Below, in pieces: positions 22,692 to 26,810 of a DNA stretch of 26,810 nucleotides. This stretch comes from an uncultured Lachnospiraceae bacterium. Its GTDB lineage: Bacteria; Bacillota; Clostridia; Lachnospirales; Lachnospiraceae. Under the pieces are notes generated by a model, which saw only the letters and a program-made list of their open reading frames with translations, ran no database searches and had not been told where the DNA came from. Both the position numbers and the translations under genes were made by a program. The stretch covers positions 1-26,810 of the forward strand of contig CANQEC010000003.1 in assembly GCA_947594335.1 (NCBI GenBank), read 5' to 3'. Each line of letters begins with the position of its first letter. Positions within the stretch are counted from its first letter, which is position 1.

Positions 22692-23219
22692 ATGTGCAAT
22701 TCGTGTAAATGCCAGAGCGATCAAAATGCGGATTTTGCTGAGCTGGCGCCCGTGCTTGAAAAATACGCAAAAGTACCCGGCAGCCTGATTACGATTCTGC
22801 AGCAGACACAGGACATTTACGGTTATCTTTCCCTGAATGCGATCAACTACATAGCGGAAAGAACGGGGATCATGCCCGCCAAGATCTACGGCGTGGCGAC
22901 TTTTTACGCGCAGTTCCGTCTGCAGCCTGTCGGCAAATATCTGATCATGCTCTGCAAAGGAACGGCCTGTCATGTAAACGGCTCCGACATGATCGAGGAG
23001 GCTGTCTGCGAACATCTTGGCATCAAAGACGGAGAGACGACCCCGGATGGTCTGTTTACTCTGAATAATGTAGCCTGTCTTGGCTGCTGTTCCCTGGCCC
23101 CTGTAATGATGGTGAAGAGCGCGGACGGCGAGGAAACATTCGGAAACCTGACGAAATCTTCCGTGACGAAGATTCTTGACGATTACAAGTCGCAGAATGC
23201 ACAGGAGGTGGAGAAATGA
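22692..23219 (+). CDS. NuoE/HydC-like [2Fe-2S] subunit of an NADH-linked complex
   Basis: This 175-residue thioredoxin-fold subunit carries one [2Fe-2S] cluster, ligated by C88 and C93 (CKGTAC) and C129 and C133 (CLGCC). These are the four ligands of NuoE and of the small subunits of electron-bifurcating hydrogenases and NAD-dependent formate dehydrogenases. GVATFYAQFRLQPVGKY is a further family mark. Three extra cysteines at the N-terminus (MCNSCKC) are not part of the classic cluster. AAGGAGG precedes the ATG and the last four bases overlap the next gene (ATGA), so the subunits are made together. The partner enzyme cannot be decided from this window because the catalytic subunit, if any, lies to the right. 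Confidence 0.92.
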   Translation: MCNSCKCQSDQNADFAELAPVLEKYAKVPGSLITILQQTQDIYGYLSLNAINYIAERTGIMPAKIYGVATFYAQFRLQPVGKYLIMLCKGTACHVNGSDMIEEAVCEHLGIKDGETTPDGLFTLNNVACLGCCSLAPVMMVKSADGEETFGNLTKSSVTKILDDYKSQNAQEVEK

Positions 23220-24970
23220 AAGTTGTAGTAGGGCAGGGAAGCTGTGGTATCGCTACCGGTGCAAAGAAAACCTCGAACGAATTTGAGAAGATCGTGGCAG
23301 AAAAGAATCTGTCCGGCATCGTGATTGACAAGACAGGCTGTATCGGCACCTGTTATCTTGAACCGATCGTGGATGTTTACAATGACGAGGGCACACTGGA
23401 GGCGCGCTATGTAAAATGTACGCCGGACAAAGTGGCCGAGATCGTGGACGAGCATCTGATCGGCGGCAAGCCTGTGGAAAAATATGTGATCCCGGAAGAG
23501 GACAAGACGTTCTTGTCCCAGCAGCAGAGGATCGTGCTTCGCAACTGCGGAAAGATCAATCCTGAAAAGATCGAGGAATACACAGCGATCGGCGGATACG
23601 AAGCGGCGAAGAAGGCCATCACCGGCATGACTCCGGACGAGGTTATTGAAGAGATCAAGATTTCCGGCCTGCGCGGACGCGGCGGCGCGGGATTCCCCAC
23701 CTGGTTCAAATGGAACGCCATCAAATCCAACAAGGGCGCGCAGAAATACATGGTCTGCAACGCGGACGAGGGAGATCCCGGCGCGTTCATGGACCGTTCC
23801 GTGCTGGAGGGCGATCCGCACTCTCTGCTGGAAGGAATGATCATCGGCGGATACGCCGCGGGCGCCACCGAAGGCATTATTTACTGCCGTGCAGAGTATC
23901 CTCTTGCGATCGCGCGTCTCGAGATCGCCATGGCGCAGGCCAGAGAAAAAGGATTTCTGGGCAAGAATCTTTTCGGAACGAATTTCAGTTTTGATATCCG
24001 CATCAAGGCCGGCGCGGGCGCTTTTGTCTGCGGCGAGGAAACAGCGCTTATCGCTTCCCTGGAAGGTGAGCGCGGCATGCCTCGTCTGAAACCGCCTTTC
24101 CCGGCGGCAAAGGGCTACTGGAAGCTGCCTACCAATATCAATAACGTGGAAACCTATGCCAACGTCGCATGGATCATCAGCAACGGCGGTCAGGCTTTTG
24201 CTGACAGGGGCGCCATTCAGTCCAAGGGCTCCAAGGTATTCGCGCTTGCCGGCAAGATCAAGAAGGGCGGTCTGGCGGAAGTTCCGATGGGCATGACGCT
24301 CAAGGAAGTTATCTACGGAATCGGCGGCGGCATCAAGAATGACAAGAAGTTTAAAGCAGTTCAGATGGGCGGTCCGTCCGGCGGCTGTATCCCGGCAGAT
24401 CTGATCGATACTCCGGTTACGTACGAGGACATCAACAAGACCGGCGCGATCGTCGGCTCCGGCGGTATGATCGTTATGGATGAGGACACCTGTATGGTGG
24501 ATATGGCCCGTTTCTTCCTGGATTTCACCAGAAAAGAATCCTGCGGCAAATGCAACTACTGCCGTATCGGCACCAAGAGGATGCTGGAGATCCTGGAGAG
24601 GATCACGAAGGGCGAAGGCCGCGACGGCGATATTGAACTCCTCGAAGAGCTGGCGAAAAAGATCAAGGACGGCGCAATGTGCGGCCTTGGACAGACAGCT
24701 CCGAACCCGGTTCTGACCACGATCCGCTATTTCCGCAACGAGTATGAGGATCATATTTATCATCACACCTGCACAGCCAAATCCTGTAAAGCTCTTATTC
24801 ACTATGAGATTACAGATGCCTGCAAAGGCTGCACAAAATGTGCGCGCAACTGTCCGGTGGGCGCAATCACCGGCGAAAAGAAGAAACAGCACAAGATTGA
24901 TCCGGCGATATGCATCAAGTGCGGCAAATGCGAGGAAAACTGTAAATTTGGCGCAGTGAAGAGAGTTTGA
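23216..24970 (+). CDS. NuoF/HydB-like flavoprotein with extra ferredoxin domains
   Basis: This 584-residue subunit binds FMN and NAD(H) and passes electrons through Fe-S clusters. An N-terminal thioredoxin-like [2Fe-2S] domain (about 1-85; C10, C42, C46) precedes the FMN/NADH core with GLRGRGGAGFPTWFKW (151-166) and NADEGDPGAF (182-191). An SLBB region and the N3-type [4Fe-4S] site follow (C443, C446, C449, C489). Two C-terminal [4Fe-4S] ferredoxin motifs end the protein: C536/C539/C542/C546 and C566/C569/C572/C576. This layout is that of HydB-type subunits of bifurcating hydrogenases and of soluble NADH dehydrogenases, not of respiratory NuoF, which lacks both ends. The ATG overlaps the nuoE stop. 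Glycine codons are mostly GGC, which suggests high expression. Confidence 0.94.
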   Translation: MKVVVGQGSCGIATGAKKTSNEFEKIVAEKNLSGIVIDKTGCIGTCYLEPIVDVYNDEGTLEARYVKCTPDKVAEIVDEHLIGGKPVEKYVIPEEDKTFLSQQQRIVLRNCGKINPEKIEEYTAIGGYEAAKKAITGMTPDEVIEEIKISGLRGRGGAGFPTWFKWNAIKSNKGAQKYMVCNADEGDPGAFMDRSVLEGDPHSLLEGMIIGGYAAGATEGIIYCRAEYPLAIARLEIAMAQAREKGFLGKNLFGTNFSFDIRIKAGAGAFVCGEETALIASLEGERGMPRLKPPFPAAKGYWKLPTNINNVETYANVAWIISNGGQAFADRGAIQSKGSKVFALAGKIKKGGLAEVPMGMTLKEVIYGIGGGIKNDKKFKAVQMGGPSGGCIPADLIDTPVTYEDINKTGAIVGSGGMIVMDEDTCMVDMARFFLDFTRKESCGKCNYCRIGTKRMLEILERITKGEGRDGDIELLEELAKKIKDGAMCGLGQTAPNPVLTTIRYFRNEYEDHIYHHTCTAKSCKALIHYEITDACKGCTKCARNCPVGAITGEKKKQHKIDPAICIKCGKCEENCKFGAVKRV

Positions 24971-24985
24971 CAGGAGGTGCAGACT

Positions 24986-26810
24986 GTGAATAAATTCAGA
25001 TTAAATATCGATGGAAAAGAAGTCTACGGACTTCCGGGACAAACCATTCTTGAAGTATGCAGAGAAAATAATATTTTTATTCCGACGCTCTGCTACGATG
25101 AGAGGACAGAGATCTACGGGGCGTGCGGTCTTTGTATGGTAGAGATGGAGGGCAATCCCAAGCTCTGGAAAGCCTGCGCTACCGAGATCGCGCCCAATAT
25201 GATCATACATACCAACACGGAGCGCGTGATTGAGTCCAGGAAGACCAACCTGGAACTGCTGCTTTCCAATCATAAGGGAGACTGCCGTCCTCCGTGCATG
25301 CTGGCATGTCCGGCCGGTACCGACTGTCAGGGTTACGTGGGCCTGATCGCGAACGGCGAGTTTGAGGCGGCGATCGAGCTGATCCGCAAAAATATCCCGC
25401 TTCCGGGAGCGATCGGACGAGTCTGTCCGCATCCCTGCGAGACCGCCTGCCGCAGAGGCCTGGTGGAGGAGCCGATTGCGATCGCAAACCTCAAGAGATT
25501 CGCGGCGGATACCGATGAATTCGGCGACGATCCGTTTATGCCGGAGATCGCACCGGATACGGGCAAGAACGTGGCCGTCATCGGCGGAGGCCCCTATGGT
25601 TTGTCCATGGCCTATTTCCTGCGTCAGATGGGACACGATGTGACGATCTATGAGGCAATGCCAAAGCTTGGCGGCATGCTCCGCTATGGCATTCCGGAAT
25701 ACCGTCTGCCCAAGGAGGTGCTGGACGAAGAGATCGCCCTGATCGAGCGCATGGGCGTCACCATGGTGACCAACGCCAAAATCGGAGAGGACATTTCATT
25801 TGACGCCATCCGCAGAGATTTCGACGCGGTGTGTATCGGAATCGGAGCGTGGGTTTCCACCGGCGTCCGCTGCAAGGGCGAGGACGCGGACGGTGTGATC
25901 GGCGGTATCGATTTCCTGCGCAAGGTTGTGCGCAATGAGCCGATCGATCTTGGCAGAAACGTCGCCATCGTAGGCGGCGGCAACACCGCCATGGACGCCT
26001 GCCGTACCGCGGTGCGTCTGGGCGCGGACAAGGTTTATAATATCTACAGAAGAACCAAGGACGAGATGCCGGCAGATATGGTCGAGATCGAAGAGGCTGA
26101 GGAGGAGGGCGTAATCTTCCTGAATCTGACGAATCCTCTGGAGATTATCTCCGATGAGAACGGACACTGCCGCAAGATGGTTCTGCAGGTGATGGAACTG
26201 GGTGAGCCGGATGCTTCCGGGCGCCGCGCGCCGGTTCCGGTTGAGGGCAAAACCGAGACGATCGATGTGGATACCGTGATCCTGGCGATCGGCCAGAAGG
26301 TGAATGCTTCCGGCATCAGCGGCGTGGAGCTCACCAGAAAGGGCGGCATCATTTACGATAAGAATACCTTCATGACAGCGATCCCCGGCGTATTCGCGGG
26401 CGGCGACTGCGGCAATGACAAGATTTCCATCGCGGTGGAATCCATTGCGGATGCCAAGAAGGGCTGTCAGGTAGTTGACGCTTATCTGCGCGGTGAGACG
26501 ATTGCCTATAAGCCAAATTATTATGTGACAAAGAAGGATGTGACGGAAAAGACCTTCGAGGACAGGGAGAGAATGTGCCGTCCGAAGATGGATCAGCTGA
26601 ACGCAGAACAAAGGAAGGACAACTTTACAGAGGTCGTGGCCGGGTATGACGAGAAGCAGGCGGTCGAGGAAGCGCACCGCTGCCTGGAATGCGGATGTAA
26701 GGATTACTTCGAGTGCAAGCTGATCTCCTACGCGAACATGTACGATGTGAAGCCTGACCGCTTTGCGGGGGATATCAATGAGGTAGAGTACAACGACGAG
26801 CATCCGTTTA
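24986..26810 (+). CDS. Fe-S/FAD oxidoreductase, GltD-like with N-terminal [2Fe-2S] domain (cut by window end)
   Basis: The frame stays open for at least 608 codons to the window edge. The N-terminal NuoG-type [2Fe-2S] domain has C36, C47, C50 and C64. A cysteine-rich helical domain like that of glutamate synthase small subunits has C100, C104, C108 and C114 (CRPPCMLACPAGTDC) and C147, C151 and C155. An FAD Rossmann motif VIGGGPYG (198-205) leads to GGMLRYGIPEYRLP, then an NAD(P) motif IVGGGNTAMDACR (328-340), and AIPGVFAGGDC near the FAD end. GTG at 24986 has AGGAGGTG seven bases upstream. The related layout is known from NfnB and from clostridial hydrogenase or formate dehydrogenase operons. 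A further catalytic domain may follow beyond the edge. The FAD motif has Tyr204 where Ala is usual. Confidence 0.9.
   Translation, partial: MNKFRLNIDGKEVYGLPGQTILEVCRENNIFIPTLCYDERTEIYGACGLCMVEMEGNPKLWKACATEIAPNMIIHTNTERVIESRKTNLELLLSNHKGDCRPPCMLACPAGTDCQGYVGLIANGEFEAAIELIRKNIPLPGAIGRVCPHPCETACRRGLVEEPIAIANLKRFAADTDEFGDDPFMPEIAPDTGKNVAVIGGGPYGLSMAYFLRQMGHDVTIYEAMPKLGGMLRYGIPEYRLPKEVLDEEIALIERMGVTMVTNAKIGEDISFDAIRRDFDAVCIGIGAWVSTGVRCKGEDADGVIGGIDFLRKVVRNEPIDLGRNVAIVGGGNTAMDACRTAVRLGADKVYNIYRRTKDEMPADMVEIEEAEEEGVIFLNLTNPLEIISDENGHCRKMVLQVMELGEPDASGRRAPVPVEGKTETIDVDTVILAIGQKVNASGISGVELTRKGGIIYDKNTFMTAIPGVFAGGDCGNDKISIAVESIADAKKGCQVVDAYLRGETIAYKPNYYVTKKDVTEKTFEDRERMCRPKMDQLNAEQRKDNFTEVVAGYDEKQAVEEAHRCLECGCKDYFECKLISYANMYDVKPDRFAGDINEVEYNDEHPF

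Noticed and set aside
23183..24892. 569-codon open frame on the minus strand opposite the nuoF-like gene
   Set aside because: The plus-strand protein has clear family motifs throughout. The antisense frame gives a composition with no recognisable domain and has no ribosome binding site.

Overview
The window reads as chromosomal core DNA from a low-oxygen, probably spore-forming clostridium, most likely of Lachnospiraceae type. The reasons are a SleB-type cortex hydrolase, Rex, a TepA/FtsK-SpoIIIE neighbourhood, an alr-mazF pair, strong AGGAGG-type ribosome binding sites, and a soluble NADH-linked iron-sulfur complex instead of a respiratory complex I. No tRNA, rRNA, CRISPR array, insertion sequence or prophage gene was seen.

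Layout. 1-430 is an AT-rich gene-free leader with a perfect palindrome and a good promoter. 431-3340 (+) carries a membrane-anchored SleB-like hydrolase, threonine synthase and a small three-helix membrane protein. It converges on a citrate synthase (3408-4775, -) across a bidirectional terminator. From the citrate synthase upstream region a large PEP/pyruvate-binding-domain protein runs the other way (5087-7657, +), behind a promoter followed at once by a terminator-like hairpin. An ABC-F ATPase (7734-9644, -) is divergent from rex (9825-10457, +). Then come nnr (NAD(P)HX repair), alr, a MazF toxin with no recognisable antitoxin, a CNNM/CBS CorC-like protein, yebC and a CFI-box-like protein (10747-16965). 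A terminator separates these from tepA, uppP and ftsK (17067-22008), followed by a 61-aa ORF. The last block (22692 to the edge) is nuoE-like, nuoF-like and a third flavin/iron-sulfur gene cut by the window end.

How the genes fit together. Rex senses NADH/NAD+ and Nnr repairs damaged NAD(P)H. The terminal operon oxidises or reduces NAD(P)(H) through flavin and Fe-S centres, so redox balance is a recurring theme. Alr, UppP, FtsK and the SleB-like enzyme serve the cell envelope, division and sporulation. The gene order ABC-F/rex, alr/mazF and tepA/.../ftsK echoes arrangements known from Bacillus.

The least ordinary things are: (1) a previously unnamed (to me) interspersed repeat of about 90 bp in three full copies and two fragments, in both orientations, folding into two hairpins with a compensatory base change; (2) the KaiC-like, P-loop-less front end I infer on the PEP-binding protein, plus its attenuator-like leader; (3) a MazF without MazE but with a 34-codon ORF one base upstream; (4) a tandem 9-mer and a 14-bp palindrome in front of the NADH complex operon.
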